DNA of 64,000 nucleotides from Pseudomonas sp. PDM15 (GCF_014851565.1 NZ_JACVAA010000008.1:181154-245153), one strand, 5' to 3'. Shown: positions 41,968 to 50,823, numbered from the stretch's first letter. Translations and numbers: made by a program. The notes: generated by a model not told the origin, from the letters alone.

Positions 41968-42373
41968 CGCAAGGTATCCATGCAAGGTTTCTGGCCGATA
42001 GCCGGGTACCGCCACGGGTTGTGCCCGATGGCGGGTGTCGTTCCATGGCTCCTGCCGCCGCTGCCGGCGCTGGGGCAGACAGACGGGGCCGAGCCAGGAC
42101 TGTGGCCACCGGGAGTAACGGTGTGCCACTGCCCCTTACCGGCTCTCGTAGTAGTTATGGTCCGGATGGGGCGATTTCGCACTCCGGGAGGACCCCGGAG
42201 CCAGGTGAACATACTGGCATTCTGCTGGCTAACCGCGGGCAGTGGTTAGCCTGATTTGCGGCAAAGACATGTAGCTTTGGGCCGGCGTCGCTCGCGAAAG
42301 GCCACTGACATCGGGTGCAGTGGCCTGTCGCTGGGTATGGTCGATTTCACCGGGTGGAGCCGCTGTTGGCGCC
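41968..42373. other. 406-bp gap rich in hairpins
   Basis: No coding sequence is convincing. Four perfect stems were found: CCGCCA+CGGG / CCCG+TGGCGG (42009-42034), CTCCGGG / CCCGGAG (42182-42200), GGCTAACC / GGTTAGCC (42227-42251) and GGCCACTG / CAGTGGCC (42300-42325). The last may help end rlmE transcripts; the others are unexplained. Confidence 0.55.
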
Positions 42374-42994
42374 TCAGCCCTTGAAGCCTTTGCCAACCAG
42401 ATAGACCTCCCGCGAGCGCGGGCGCGAGGCCTCCGGCTTGCGGATCGCCACCTTCTCGAACGAGCTGCGCACGTCCTTCAGGAAGGCCTCGGAGCCTTCG
42501 CCCTGGAACACCTTGACCGCGTAGTTGCCACCGGGCTTGAGCACCTGGCGCACCATGTCCAGGGTCAGCTCGACCAGGTACATCGACGAGGCCTGGTCGG
42601 CCACCGCGACGCCGCTGATGTTGGGTGCGATGTCGGAGATGATCAGGTCCGGCTGGCGGCCGTCGAGCTTGGCGAGGATCTGCTGGAACACGGCGTCCTC
42701 GGTGAAGTCGCCCTGGATGAAGTCGACGTTGTCCAGCGGGTCCATCGGCAGGATGTCGCTGGCGATCACGCGGCCGTTCTCGCCGACGATCTTGCCGGCC
42801 ACCTGCGACCAGCCGCCGGGCGCCGAGCCCAGGTCCATCACCAGCATGCCGGGACGGATCAGCTTGTCCTTCTCGTTCAGTTCGAGCAGCTTGTAGCTGG
42901 CCCGCGAGCGGTAGCCGTCCTTCTGCGCGCGTTTGACGTAGGGATCGTTGACGTGTTCGTTCAGCCAGCGGCTGCTGCTTTTGGAGCGTTTCAT
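42374..42994 (-). CDS. rlmE: 23S rRNA (uridine-2'-O)-methyltransferase RlmE
   Basis: SAM-dependent ribose methyltransferase that modifies U2552 of 23S rRNA, 206 aa (FtsJ/RrmJ). SAM site: MDLGSAPGGWSQVAG. The K-D-K-E catalytic set is visible: Lys in RASYKLLEL, Asp in LIISDIAPN, Lys in YAVKVFQGEG, Glu in SREVYLVGKG. In most pseudomonads the gene sits between yhbY and ftsH; here both are missing, so it may be relocated or a second copy. A TATAAT -10 box lies at 43067-43072 (minus strand), about 70 nt upstream. Confidence 0.9.
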   Translation of the reverse strand: MKRSKSSSRWLNEHVNDPYVKRAQKDGYRSRASYKLLELNEKDKLIRPGMLVMDLGSAPGGWSQVAGKIVGENGRVIASDILPMDPLDNVDFIQGDFTEDAVFQQILAKLDGRQPDLIISDIAPNISGVAVADQASSMYLVELTLDMVRQVLKPGGNYAVKVFQGEGSEAFLKDVRSSFEKVAIRKPEASRPRSREVYLVGKGFKG

Positions 42995-43066
42995 GAGGGG
43001 GCCAAGGATGGAAAATCAGGTGGGGTGCGGGCCGGCGCGGGGGCAGCGGGCCGCAAAGTGGCGGCA

Positions 43067-43072
43067 ATTATA
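43067..43072 (-). promoter_or_regulatory. -10 box upstream of rlmE
   Basis: Minus-strand TATAAT, preceded at 19 nt by TTTAAC as a weak -35. It would start transcription about 65 nt before the rlmE ATG. Confidence 0.5.
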
Positions 43073-43126
43073 AGCCGATAGTGCGCCGCAGGTTAAATCC
43101 ACGGGGGCCGCGGCCCGGCACGCGGC

Positions 43127-43156
43127 CTGACAGGGCAGGGTAGCCGCGGCTACAAT
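43127..43156 (+). promoter_or_regulatory. Sigma70 promoter of the 43217 operon
   Basis: CTGACA (43127-43132), an 18-nt spacer and TACAAT (43151-43156). It predicts a 5' leader of about 55 nt before the ATG at 43217. Confidence 0.6.
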
Positions 43157-43216
43157 TGGCGCCTTACCCCTCCTTCTTCGCTTCCTTTGCCGGGTCGACC
43201 GGCCAGGATTACCGCC

Positions 43217-44836
43217 ATGATTCGCATCAACGAACTGTCCCTGCACCTCGATCATTCCGCCGATGAACTGCGCCAGGCCATCATCAAGCGCCTGGGCATC
43301 CAGGATGCCGACCTGCTGAACTTCACCGTTTTCAAGCGCAGCTACGATGCGCGCAAGAAGAACAGCGTCATCCTGTTCATCTACATCATCGACCTCGAGG
43401 TGCGCGACGAGGCGGCGGTTCTGGCGCGCTTCGCCGATGACCAGCACATCCGTGTGGCTCCGGACACCCACTACTATCCGGTTGGCCAGGCACCGGCCGG
43501 CCTGGCCGAGCGCCCGCTGGTGGTGGGCTTCGGTCCCTGCGGCCTGTTCGCCGCGCTGCTGCTGGCGCAGATGGGCTTCAAGCCCATCGTGCTGGAGCGC
43601 GGCAAGGATGTGCGCCGCCGCACCAAGGACACCTGGGCCCTGTGGCGCAAGAAGGTGCTGACCCCGGAATCCAACGTGCAGTTCGGCGAGGGCGGCGCCG
43701 GTCTGTTCTCCGACGGCAAGCTGTACAGCCAGATCAAGGACCCCAATTTCTACGGCCGCAAGGTTATGCACGAGTTCGTCCGTGCCGGCGCGCCGGAAGA
43801 GATCATGTACGTCAGCAAGCCGCATATCGGCACCTTCCGCCTCACCGGCGTGGTGGCGGCCATGCGCGAGGAGATCATCGCCCTGGGCGGCGAGGTGCGC
43901 TTCGAGAGCAGGGTCACTGATCTGTTGATCGACGACGATCAGCTTGAGGGCGTGGTACTGGCCGATGGCGAGACCATTCGCAGCCGCCACGTGGTGCTGG
44001 CGCTGGGCCACAGCTCGCGCGATACCTTCCGCATGCTGCATCGCCAGCAAGTGTTCATGGAGGCCAAGCCCTTCGCCATCGGCTTCCGCGTCGAGCACCC
44101 GCAATCGCTGATCGACCAGGCCCGCCTGGGCAAGTACGCCGGTCACCCGGAGCTGGGCGCCGCCGACTACAAGCTGGTGCACCACGCCAAGAACGGCCGC
44201 GCCGTGTACAGCTTCTGCATGTGCCCGGGTGGCACCGTAGTCGCCGCCACCTCCGAGCCGGAGCGCGTGGTCACCAACGGCATGAGCCAGTACTCGCGCA
44301 ACGAGCGCAACGCCAACTCCGGCATCGTCGTCGGCATCAACCCGGAGCAGGACTTCCCCGGTGGCCCGCTGGCCGGCGTGGAGTTCCAGGAACGTCTGGA
44401 ATCGCGGGCCTACGAACTGGGCGGGCGCGACTACTGCGCACCCGCCCAATTGGTGGGCGACTTTATCCGCGGCACGCCGTCGAGCGAGTTCGGCGAGGTC
44501 GAGCCGTCCTACAAACCCGGCGTGCGCCTGGGCGACCTGGCGCCGTCGCTGCCGGAGTACGCCATCGAGGCCATCCGCGAAGCGCTGCCGGCCTTCGGCA
44601 AGCAGATTCGTGGCTTCGACCGCGACGACGCGATCCTCACCGGTATCGAGACCCGTACCTCGTCGCCGGTGCGCATCACCCGCGACAACGAGAGCCTGCA
44701 GAGCCTCAATCTCAAGGGGCTGTACCCGGCCGGCGAGGGCGCAGGCTATGCCGGCGGCATCCTCTCTGCCGGCGTGGACGGCATCAAGGTCGCCGAGGCG
44801 GTGGCCAAGTCGATGCTGTCTGGGCAGAGCCTCTGA
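43217..44836 (+). CDS. NAD(P)/FAD-dependent oxidoreductase
   Basis: Flavoprotein of 539 aa related to the uncharacterised FAD-dependent dehydrogenase family (COG2509). Residues 1-95 form a separate N-terminal domain with a ferredoxin-like look (MIRINELSLHLDHSADELRQ). The FAD site follows (PLVVGFGPCGLFAALLLAQMG), then FGEGGAGLFSDGKL and a C-terminal FAD contact GLYPAGEGAGYAGGI. The substrate is unknown. The ATG at 43217 has AGGA 8 nt upstream; an earlier start at 43187 precedes the expected domain. It is coupled to the TrmH-family gene 2 nt downstream. Confidence 0.88.
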   Translation: MIRINELSLHLDHSADELRQAIIKRLGIQDADLLNFTVFKRSYDARKKNSVILFIYIIDLEVRDEAAVLARFADDQHIRVAPDTHYYPVGQAPAGLAERPLVVGFGPCGLFAALLLAQMGFKPIVLERGKDVRRRTKDTWALWRKKVLTPESNVQFGEGGAGLFSDGKLYSQIKDPNFYGRKVMHEFVRAGAPEEIMYVSKPHIGTFRLTGVVAAMREEIIALGGEVRFESRVTDLLIDDDQLEGVVLADGETIRSRHVVLALGHSSRDTFRMLHRQQVFMEAKPFAIGFRVEHPQSLIDQARLGKYAGHPELGAADYKLVHHAKNGRAVYSFCMCPGGTVVAATSEPERVVTNGMSQYSRNERNANSGIVVGINPEQDFPGGPLAGVEFQERLESRAYELGGRDYCAPAQLVGDFIRGTPSSEFGEVEPSYKPGVRLGDLAPSLPEYAIEAIREALPAFGKQIRGFDRDDAILTGIETRTSSPVRITRDNESLQSLNLKGLYPAGEGAGYAGGILSAGVDGIKVAEAVAKSMLSGQSL

Positions 44837-44838
44837 GC

Positions 44839-45561
44839 ATGAAACTCGACGACATCAAGAAGCTGCAGCAGAAGAAATACCGCGCCGAGTTCGGCCACTT
44901 CCTGGTGGAGGGCGAGCACCTTGTGCTGGAGCTGCAGAAGGCGGCCGTGCACAACCCGCTACTGCAGCGCAGCCAGTTGTATGTGACCGCTGCCCACGAG
45001 CAGTGGCAAAGCCCGTTCAAGGCCCACGTGATCGGTGAGCGGCAGATGGCGCAGATCTCCGACACCAAGACGCCGCAGGGCATGGTCGCGGTGGTGCCGA
45101 TGCCGCAGGGCGCCGCGCCGGTGGCCGCCGGCGAGCGCGCCATCTACCTGCACGAGATCCAGGACCCGGGCAACCTTGGCACCATCCTGCGCACCCTGGC
45201 CTGGTTCGGCGGCTTCCGCTGCCTGCTCAGCCCCGGCAGCGTCGACCCGTACAACCCCAAGGTGGTGCGTTCGAGCATGGGGGCGATCTTCCATGCGCCG
45301 CTGGAACTGGATGTCGAGCTGGACTCCCTGGCCGAGCGCTTCCCGCGCATCGCCTGCCTGGACATGCAGGGCGACAACCTGCAGTCCGCCGGCTTCAAGG
45401 GCTTCGACTGCTACCTGTTCGGCAACGAGGCCCGTGGCGTGCCGCGCGAGCAGCTCAGCGCGCTCGGCGCCCAGCCGTTCACCATCGCTGGTTGCGGCGC
45501 CATCGAGTCACTGAACCTGGCTTCCACCGTCAACATGTGCGCCTACGAGCTGAGCCGCTAG
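44839..45561 (+). CDS. TrmH/SpoU-family RNA methyltransferase
   Basis: SPOUT-class RNA 2'-O-methyltransferase of 240 aa. The three SpoU motifs are clear: LHEIQDPGNLGTILRTLAWF, CYLFGNEARGVP and IAGCGAIESLNLASTVNMCA. The N-terminal part (KYRAEFGHFLVEGEHLVLEL) is an RNA substrate-binding domain like that of RlmB/TrmH relatives. The RNA target cannot be told. The longer frame from 44221 is a shadow of the FAD gene. A perfect palindrome spans its stop codon (45551-45568). Confidence 0.9.
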   Translation: MKLDDIKKLQQKKYRAEFGHFLVEGEHLVLELQKAAVHNPLLQRSQLYVTAAHEQWQSPFKAHVIGERQMAQISDTKTPQGMVAVVPMPQGAAPVAAGERAIYLHEIQDPGNLGTILRTLAWFGGFRCLLSPGSVDPYNPKVVRSSMGAIFHAPLELDVELDSLAERFPRIACLDMQGDNLQSAGFKGFDCYLFGNEARGVPREQLSALGAQPFTIAGCGAIESLNLASTVNMCAYELSR

Positions 45562-45568
45562 CGGCTCA
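45551..45568. terminator. Palindrome across the methyltransferase stop codon
   Basis: Perfect 18-bp palindrome TGAGCCGCTAGCGGCTCA that contains the TAG stop codon at 45559-45561. It may act as a short 3' hairpin. Confidence 0.45.
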
Positions 45569-45574
45569 GGTCGG

Positions 45575-45718
45575 TAAGAGCTGTTTAGGGCTCTTGAGCT
45601 AGAGCCAGGCAAGGCGAAATTGGCTGAGGACGCGGAGTTTACGAGGTGTAAATGAGCAGTCCGAAGCCAGTTTCAACGCAGCCTGGCCGACGATCAGGAG
45701 ATCCTAAACAGGTTCTTA
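45575..45718. repeat. 144-bp imperfect palindromic element
   Basis: The ends are inverted repeats (left TAAGAGCTGTTTAGG, right arm read inversely TAAGAACCTGTTTAGG). The arms continue to pair through GCCAGGC../GCCAGGC.. and AAATTGGCT/AAACTGGCT towards a centre with GTTTACGAGGTGTAAATGA. It encodes no protein. It fills the gap between convergent genes, and its right end supplies the TAA stop codon of metI. It resembles intergenic palindromic or MITE-like repeats of pseudomonads. Confidence 0.75.
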
Positions 45719-46369
45719 TCCTCGTTTGTTCAGGCGCCCGGCCAGCCTGTCTCCGCCCAGCTGGATCAGGCTGACCATCGCCACCAGCAACACGATTACC
45801 GTCAGCATCACCTGCGTGTCGAAGCGCTGGTAGCCGTAGCGGTATGCCAGGTCGCCGAGGCCGCCGGCACCGATAGCGCCAGCCATGGCCGAGGAGTTGA
45901 TCATGGTGACCAAGGTGATGGTGAAGCCGCCGACGATGCCGGGCAGGGCCTCAGGCAGCAGCACGTGCCAGATGATGTGCCGACGCCGGCAGCCCATGGC
46001 CTGGGCGGCCTCGATCAGCCCCAGATCCACCTCGCGCAGGCTGACTTCGGCGATGCGCGCGAAGAACGGCGTGGCGGCGATGGTCAGCGGCACCACGGCG
46101 GCCCACACACCGTAGGTGGTGCCTACCACCAAGCGGGTGAACGGGATCAGCGCGACCATCAGGATCAGGAAGGGCACCGAGCGGAACAGGTTGACGATGG
46201 CACCGAGCAGGCGGTTCAGGCGTGGCGCCTCGAACAGGCCGCCGCGGCCGCTGGTGACCAGGAATACGGCCAACGGAATGCCGGCGAGCAGGGCCAGCAG
46301 TGACGACACACCGACCATCAGCAGGGTGTCGAGCAGCCCCTGCCAGAGGCGTTCAAGCAGCAGTGGCAT
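45716..46369 (-). CDS. metI: D-methionine-type ABC transporter permease
   Basis: Inner-membrane permease of 217 aa of the MetI family with about five membrane helices. The EAA loop that meets the ATPase is EAAQAMGCRRRHIIWHVLLPEA. The end VSLIQLGGDRLAGRLNKRG is typical. The stop codon TAA belongs to the palindromic element at 45575-45718. It overlaps metN by 17 nt. Because it is in an operon with sulfur monooxygenases it may carry another sulfur compound instead of, or besides, methionine. Confidence 0.9.
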   Translation of the reverse strand: MPLLLERLWQGLLDTLLMVGVSSLLALLAGIPLAVFLVTSGRGGLFEAPRLNRLLGAIVNLFRSVPFLILMVALIPFTRLVVGTTYGVWAAVVPLTIAATPFFARIAEVSLREVDLGLIEAAQAMGCRRRHIIWHVLLPEALPGIVGGFTITLVTMINSSAMAGAIGAGGLGDLAYRYGYQRFDTQVMLTVIVLLVAMVSLIQLGGDRLAGRLNKRG

Positions 46370-47423
46370 AGCCGATCACCTCCGCGCGATCCGCCACGCG
46401 GCGGGCGGCGCTCAACAGTTGTTCCGGTTCCAGTTCCGAGCCGGCTACTTCCAGCAACAGACGACCGAGCGGGCGGCCCTGGATGCGTTCGATGCCGCCG
46501 TCGAGCAGGGTCACCCGGCCGCCGAGAGCGGTGCCCAGGCTGAACAGGTCCGGCGCGTCGTGGCCGGCGTAGTGCAGGCGCAGCACCAGGTTGTCGTCCG
46601 GGGTCAGGCGATAGGTGCGCAGGCGCGCCTTGAGGTCGTCCGGCAACTCTTGCTGCAGCGGCGCCAGCAGGGTACGGGTGACTTCGTGGCTGGGGCTGCC
46701 GAATACGCGCCAGACCGGGCCCTGCTCGACGATCTCGCCCTGTTCCAGCACCACCACGCGGTCGCAGATGTCGCGGATCACCGCCATTTCGTGGGTGATC
46801 AGCACGATGGTCAGGCCCAGGCGCAGGTTGATCTGCCGCAGCAGGGCGAGGATGGCCTGGGTGGTCTCCGGATCCAGCGCACTGGTGGCCTCGTCGCACA
46901 GCAGGATGTCCGGATCGTGCACCAGGGCGCGGGCAATGCCGACGCGCTGCTTCTGTCCACCGGAGAGCTGCGCAGGGTAGGCGTCGTGTTTGCCCTCCAG
47001 GCCGACCAGCTTGAGCAGTTCGTCCACCTTGCGCCGGCGCTGCTCGCGCGGCACGCCGGCGACCTTGAGCGGCAACTCGACGTTCTGCCGCACGGTCTTG
47101 GCCGAGAGCAGGTTGAAGTGCTGGAAGATCATGCCGATGCGTCGGCGCAGGGCCACAAGCTGGTGGTAGTCGTACTGGCCGATGTCCACGCCGTCGATCA
47201 GCACGCGGCCGCTGGTGGGCTTTTCCAGGCGATTGATGGTGCGCAGCAGCGACGACTTGCCGGCGCCGCTGCGGCCGATGATGCCGAAGATCTCACCGTG
47301 GTCGATGGCCAGGTCGATGTCGATCAGGGCGCGCACGCCGGTGGCGTAGGTCTTGCCGACGCCGACGAAGCGCAGTTGCGCCTCACCGGTGGCCTGCGGC
47401 AGATGGGCCTGGAAGCCGCTCAT
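46353..47423 (-). CDS. metN: Methionine-type ABC transporter ATP-binding protein
   Basis: ABC ATPase of 356 aa: Walker A GRSGAGKSSLLRTINRLE, Q-loop IFQHFNLLSAKTV, signature LSGGQKQRVGIARAL, Walker B ILLCDEATSALD and H-loop VLITHEM. The C-terminal NIL regulatory domain (about 270-345), which binds methionine in MetN, is present, so inhibition by internal substrate is likely. It lies 1 nt after metQ. Confidence 0.92.
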   Translation of the reverse strand: MSGFQAHLPQATGEAQLRFVGVGKTYATGVRALIDIDLAIDHGEIFGIIGRSGAGKSSLLRTINRLEKPTSGRVLIDGVDIGQYDYHQLVALRRRIGMIFQHFNLLSAKTVRQNVELPLKVAGVPREQRRRKVDELLKLVGLEGKHDAYPAQLSGGQKQRVGIARALVHDPDILLCDEATSALDPETTQAILALLRQINLRLGLTIVLITHEMAVIRDICDRVVVLEQGEIVEQGPVWRVFGSPSHEVTRTLLAPLQQELPDDLKARLRTYRLTPDDNLVLRLHYAGHDAPDLFSLGTALGGRVTLLDGGIERIQGRPLGRLLLEVAGSELEPEQLLSAARRVADRAEVIGYATAA

Positions 47424-47424
47424 C

Positions 47425-48246
47425 TCAACTCTCCCAGCCGGCCTGGTAGAGCTTGCCGTGGGCCTGGTCGAGGGCGGCGCGCACTTTCGGCGAATGCTGG
47501 TAGATGTCGATGAACTTGAGTACGCGCGGGTCCTTGGCCTTCTGCGGCTGGGCGACGAACTGGATGATGTACTCGGGGTGGTCGAGGCCGTCGAACAGCA
47601 GGGCGGACTCGGCGTCCAGGGTGCCGGCCAGGCGGATGTAGTGCGGGTAGCCTTGGGCCAGATCGACTTCGTCCAGCGCGCGTACCAGCTGCACGGCTTC
47701 CAGCTCGATGATCTTCAGGTGCCTGGGGTTGTCGGTGATGTCTTCCAGGGTCGCCTTGTAGCCGACGCCGGGCTTGAGCTTGATCAGCCCGGCCTTTTCC
47801 AGCAGCTGCAGGCCGCGGCCGCCGTTGACCGGGTCGTTGGCGATGGCCACGGTGGCGGCGTCCGGCAGGCTGGCGAAGTCCTTGTGCTTCTTCGAGTAGA
47901 GGCCGACGTTGTTGATCACCCCGCGCGCCACCGGCACCAGGTCGTAGCCGCCTTCTTTCTTGGCGTTCTCCAGGAAGGGGATATGCTGGAAGTAGTTAAC
48001 GTCGATATCGCCGTTGGCCAGGCTGACGTTGGGCGCGATCCAGTCGGTGAACTCCACCAGTTCCACGTCCAGGCCCTGGGCCTTGGCTTCGGCCACGGCC
48101 ACTTCCAGCGGCGGGGCGAAGGCGGCGGTGGTGCCGAGCTTGAGCGGTTCGTCCGCCTGGGCCAGGCCGCCGGCCAGCAGCAGGCCGAGGGCGGCGGCGC
48201 CCAGGGCGAAACTGCGTGCAGTGAAGCTTCGTAGGGTTTTACGCAT
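47425..48246 (-). CDS. metQ: MetQ/NlpA-family substrate-binding protein
   Basis: Periplasmic binding protein of 273 aa. The signal peptide (ALGAAALGLLLAGGLAQA) has no lipobox cysteine, so this is a soluble protein rather than the usual lipoprotein. The family pattern LKLGTTAAFAPPLEVAVAEA, DGDIDVNYFQHIPFL-like ANGDIDVNYFQHIPFLENA and IANDPVNGGRGLQLLEKAGL is clear. It overlaps the monooxygenase gene by 8 nt. The ligand is probably a sulfur compound handled by the operon's oxidoreductases. Confidence 0.9.
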   Translation of the reverse strand: MRKTLRSFTARSFALGAAALGLLLAGGLAQADEPLKLGTTAAFAPPLEVAVAEAKAQGLDVELVEFTDWIAPNVSLANGDIDVNYFQHIPFLENAKKEGGYDLVPVARGVINNVGLYSKKHKDFASLPDAATVAIANDPVNGGRGLQLLEKAGLIKLKPGVGYKATLEDITDNPRHLKIIELEAVQLVRALDEVDLAQGYPHYIRLAGTLDAESALLFDGLDHPEYIIQFVAQPQKAKDPRVLKFIDIYQHSPKVRAALDQAHGKLYQAGWES

Positions 48247-49621
48247 GGCGAGGTTCCTTTTCTTCGGTCGGTAGATTCGGTTGCCGCCAGTGGGCGGCCG
48301 GATGTGGCGCGGCCAGGCGCGGGCCCTGGCCGAACAGCTTGTGGCGCAGGGCGCCGTCTGCGTAGGCGGTCTTGTAGCGGCCGCGCTGCTGCAGCTCGGG
48401 TATCACCAGGTCGATGAAGTCGACGTAGCTCTCCGGGGTGACGGTGCGGGTGAGGTTGAAGCCGTCCAGGCCGGTCTCGTCGATCCAGGCCAGCAACTGG
48501 TCGGCCACCTGGCTGGGCGAGCCGACCGCCTGCGGGTAGCGACCGCCGAGGGCGTGCTGCTCCAGCAGGCGGCGCTTGGTCCAGCCGCTGAAGCTCTTGA
48601 CCACCGACTCGATGGCGTTGGTCTTGCGCTCGACGATGGGCTCGTCCAGGCCGAAGCCCGCCAGGTCGATGCCGGTGGAGGCGGAGAAATGCGCGATACC
48701 GGCCTCGGGGCTGGCGTGGCGCTGATACTCGGCCAGCTTGTCGCGGGCCTCGGCCTCGCTCGGCGCGACCACCACATTGATGCCCATGAATATCTTGATA
48801 GCATCGGCCGGGCGCCCCGCAGCCACGGCTGCGGCGCGCACCTTGTCGACCTGGGCGCGTACCGCCTCCTTGTTCTGCCCTCCGATGAACACGCACTCGG
48901 CGTGGCTGCCGGCGAACTGCAGGCCGCGAGCGGAAGAGCCGGCCTGGAACAGCAGCGGCGTGCGCTGCGGCGAGGGCTGGCTGAGGTGATAACCCTCGAC
49001 CTGATAGAACTCGCCGTGGTGGCGGATCGGATGCACCTTGTGCGGCTGGGCGTAGATGCGCCGGTTGCGGTCGGCCAGCACGGCGTCGTCTTCCCAGCTG
49101 CCTTCCCAGAGCTTGTAGAGCACCTCCAGGTACTCGTCGGCCTGGTCGTAGCGGCGGTCGTGTTCCACCTGCTCGCTGTGGCCCATGGCGCGGGCCGCGC
49201 TCTCCAGGTAGCCGGTGACGATGTTCCAGCCGACTCGGCCGCCGGTGAGGTGGTCCAGGGTGCTCATGCGCCGGGCGAAGGTGAAGGGCGCCTCGTAGCT
49301 GAGGTTGGCGGTGACGCCGAAGCCCAGGTGCGAGGTGACGCCGGCCATGGCCGAGACCAGCAGCAGCGGATCGTTGACCGGTAGCTGGATGCTTTCGCGC
49401 AGGGTCAGGTCGACGCCGCCCTGGTACACGTCGTAGACGCCGAGGATGTCGGCGAGGAACAGCCCGTCGAACAGCCCGCGTTCCAGCAGGCGGGCCAGGT
49501 CGGTCCAGTAGTCCAGGCGGTTGAAGTCCACCGAGCGGTCGCGTGGGTGGGTCCACAGGCCGTGGTTGATGTGGCCGACGCAGTTCATGTTGAAGGCGTT
49601 GAGCAGCAACTGCTTGGCCAT
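48239..49621 (-). CDS. Flavin-dependent monooxygenase, NtaA/SnaA/DszA family
   Basis: Bacterial luciferase-like (LLM class) two-component monooxygenase of 460 aa that uses FMNH2 from a separate reductase. Hallmarks: FNMNCVGHINHGLWTHPRDR, LTGGRVGWNIVTGYLESAAR, and LLFQAGSSARGLQFAG. Relatives attack dibenzothiophene sulfone, nitrilotriacetate or dimethyl sulfone-type compounds. The ATG at 49621 overlaps the previous stop codon by one base (TGATG). Together with two SfnB-like enzymes it should desulfurise an organosulfur compound. Confidence 0.9.
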   Translation of the reverse strand: MAKQLLLNAFNMNCVGHINHGLWTHPRDRSVDFNRLDYWTDLARLLERGLFDGLFLADILGVYDVYQGGVDLTLRESIQLPVNDPLLLVSAMAGVTSHLGFGVTANLSYEAPFTFARRMSTLDHLTGGRVGWNIVTGYLESAARAMGHSEQVEHDRRYDQADEYLEVLYKLWEGSWEDDAVLADRNRRIYAQPHKVHPIRHHGEFYQVEGYHLSQPSPQRTPLLFQAGSSARGLQFAGSHAECVFIGGQNKEAVRAQVDKVRAAAVAAGRPADAIKIFMGINVVVAPSEAEARDKLAEYQRHASPEAGIAHFSASTGIDLAGFGLDEPIVERKTNAIESVVKSFSGWTKRRLLEQHALGGRYPQAVGSPSQVADQLLAWIDETGLDGFNLTRTVTPESYVDFIDLVIPELQQRGRYKTAYADGALRHKLFGQGPRLAAPHPAAHWRQPNLPTEEKEPRHA

Positions 49622-50820
49622 CAGATGGTCCCCCGGCGCGGCGGCAGGCGCTCGTTGAGGGTGTAGTCGCCGATGGCGTGGTACTTCCAGCGCACCGGGT
49701 CGTGCAGGGTGTGGGTGCGGGCATTGCGCCAGTGGCGGTCGAGGCCGTATTCGGCCAGGGTGGCGCGGCTGCCGGACAACTCCAGCAGCTTGCTGCCGAG
49801 CAGCAGCGAGGCCTCGGTACTGATCGCGCGGGCCTCGGCCACGGCGATGGAGGCGGCCGCCACGCTGGCCTCGTCCGGCGCCAGCTGGGCGCGGTCGACG
49901 AACTCGCCGGCGCGCTCCAGCAACGCCTCGGTAGCAGCCAGGCGCACGCGCAGCTTGCCGATCTCCTGCTGGGTCAGCGGGTCCTCGACGGCTGTATCTA
50001 CGCCGGCATCGATCCACGGCCGCGACTTGTGCCGCACGAACTGCAGCAGGTCCTCGTAGGCGCCGCGGGCGATGCCGGTGTCGATGGCGGCGTGCAGTAA
50101 CTGGGCGAAGGGGCCGACCGTGGTCGGCCGCTCGAAGGCGCTCTGGAACGGCACCACGTCGTCGGCGGCTACCGGCACGCCGTCGAACAGCACGCTGCCG
50201 CTGCCGGTGGTGCGCTGGCCGAAGCCGCTCCAGTCGTCGATCACTTGCAGGCCCTTGGCCTCGCGCGGGACGAAGGCGAGGAAGCCGACGCCGTGCTCGT
50301 CCACCGCGAGCGTCGGAATGCGCTGGGCGAACAGCGCACCGGTGCAGTAGAACTTGCGCCCGTCGATGCGGTAGCCGGTATCGGTGCGGGTCAGGCGAGT
50401 ATTGCGGTCCAGCGCGGTCTTGGTGCCCAGCTCGGCCAGGGCGTTGCCGAAGCGTTTGCCGGCCAGGGCCTCGGCGTACAGGCGCTGCTGTTGCGCCGCG
50501 CTGCCGTTCACCCGCAGCACTTCCAGGGCGTAGAAGTGGTTCTGCGGAATCTGCCCGAGGGAGCCGTCTGCCTGGGCTATGCGGGCGATGACCTTGGCCA
50601 GGGTGACGCTGGACAGGCCAGGGCCGCCGAAGGCCTTGGGTACTGTGATGCCCCACAGGCCCGAGCGGCTGAAAACGTCGAGTTCCGCATGCGGCAGCTG
50701 GCGTTCGCGGTCGCGTTCGGCTGCGCTGGCGGCGAAGTCCTGGGCCAGGCGTTCGGCGATGGCCAGGGCCTGGGCGTCGTCGCGGATCTTCGCCGCGCCG
50801 GTGTTCAGAGGTGCGTTCAT
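49621..50820 (-). CDS. SfnB-family acyl-CoA dehydrogenase-like oxidoreductase (copy 2)
   Basis: Flavin enzyme of 399 aa with the acyl-CoA dehydrogenase fold, in the SfnB/DszC sulfur-acquisition group, which oxygenates sulfur compounds with reduced flavin. Shared features: VPKAFGGPGLSSVTLAKVIA, GQIPQNHFYALEVLRV, KFYCTGALFA, DDWSGFGQRTTGSG and the C-terminal RHWRNARTHTLHDPVRWKYH. It is a tandem paralogue of the upstream gene (50824-52092), 3 nt away. Confidence 0.9.
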   Translation of the reverse strand: MNAPLNTGAAKIRDDAQALAIAERLAQDFAASAAERDRERQLPHAELDVFSRSGLWGITVPKAFGGPGLSSVTLAKVIARIAQADGSLGQIPQNHFYALEVLRVNGSAAQQQRLYAEALAGKRFGNALAELGTKTALDRNTRLTRTDTGYRIDGRKFYCTGALFAQRIPTLAVDEHGVGFLAFVPREAKGLQVIDDWSGFGQRTTGSGSVLFDGVPVAADDVVPFQSAFERPTTVGPFAQLLHAAIDTGIARGAYEDLLQFVRHKSRPWIDAGVDTAVEDPLTQQEIGKLRVRLAATEALLERAGEFVDRAQLAPDEASVAAASIAVAEARAISTEASLLLGSKLLELSGSRATLAEYGLDRHWRNARTHTLHDPVRWKYHAIGDYTLNERLPPRRGTI

Positions 50821-50823
50821 GGC

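Noticed and set aside
48239..50656. 805-aa minus-strand frame containing the flavin monooxygenase
   Set aside because: Only the part from 49621 is coding; the rest is an out-of-frame reading of the neighbouring sfnB-like gene.
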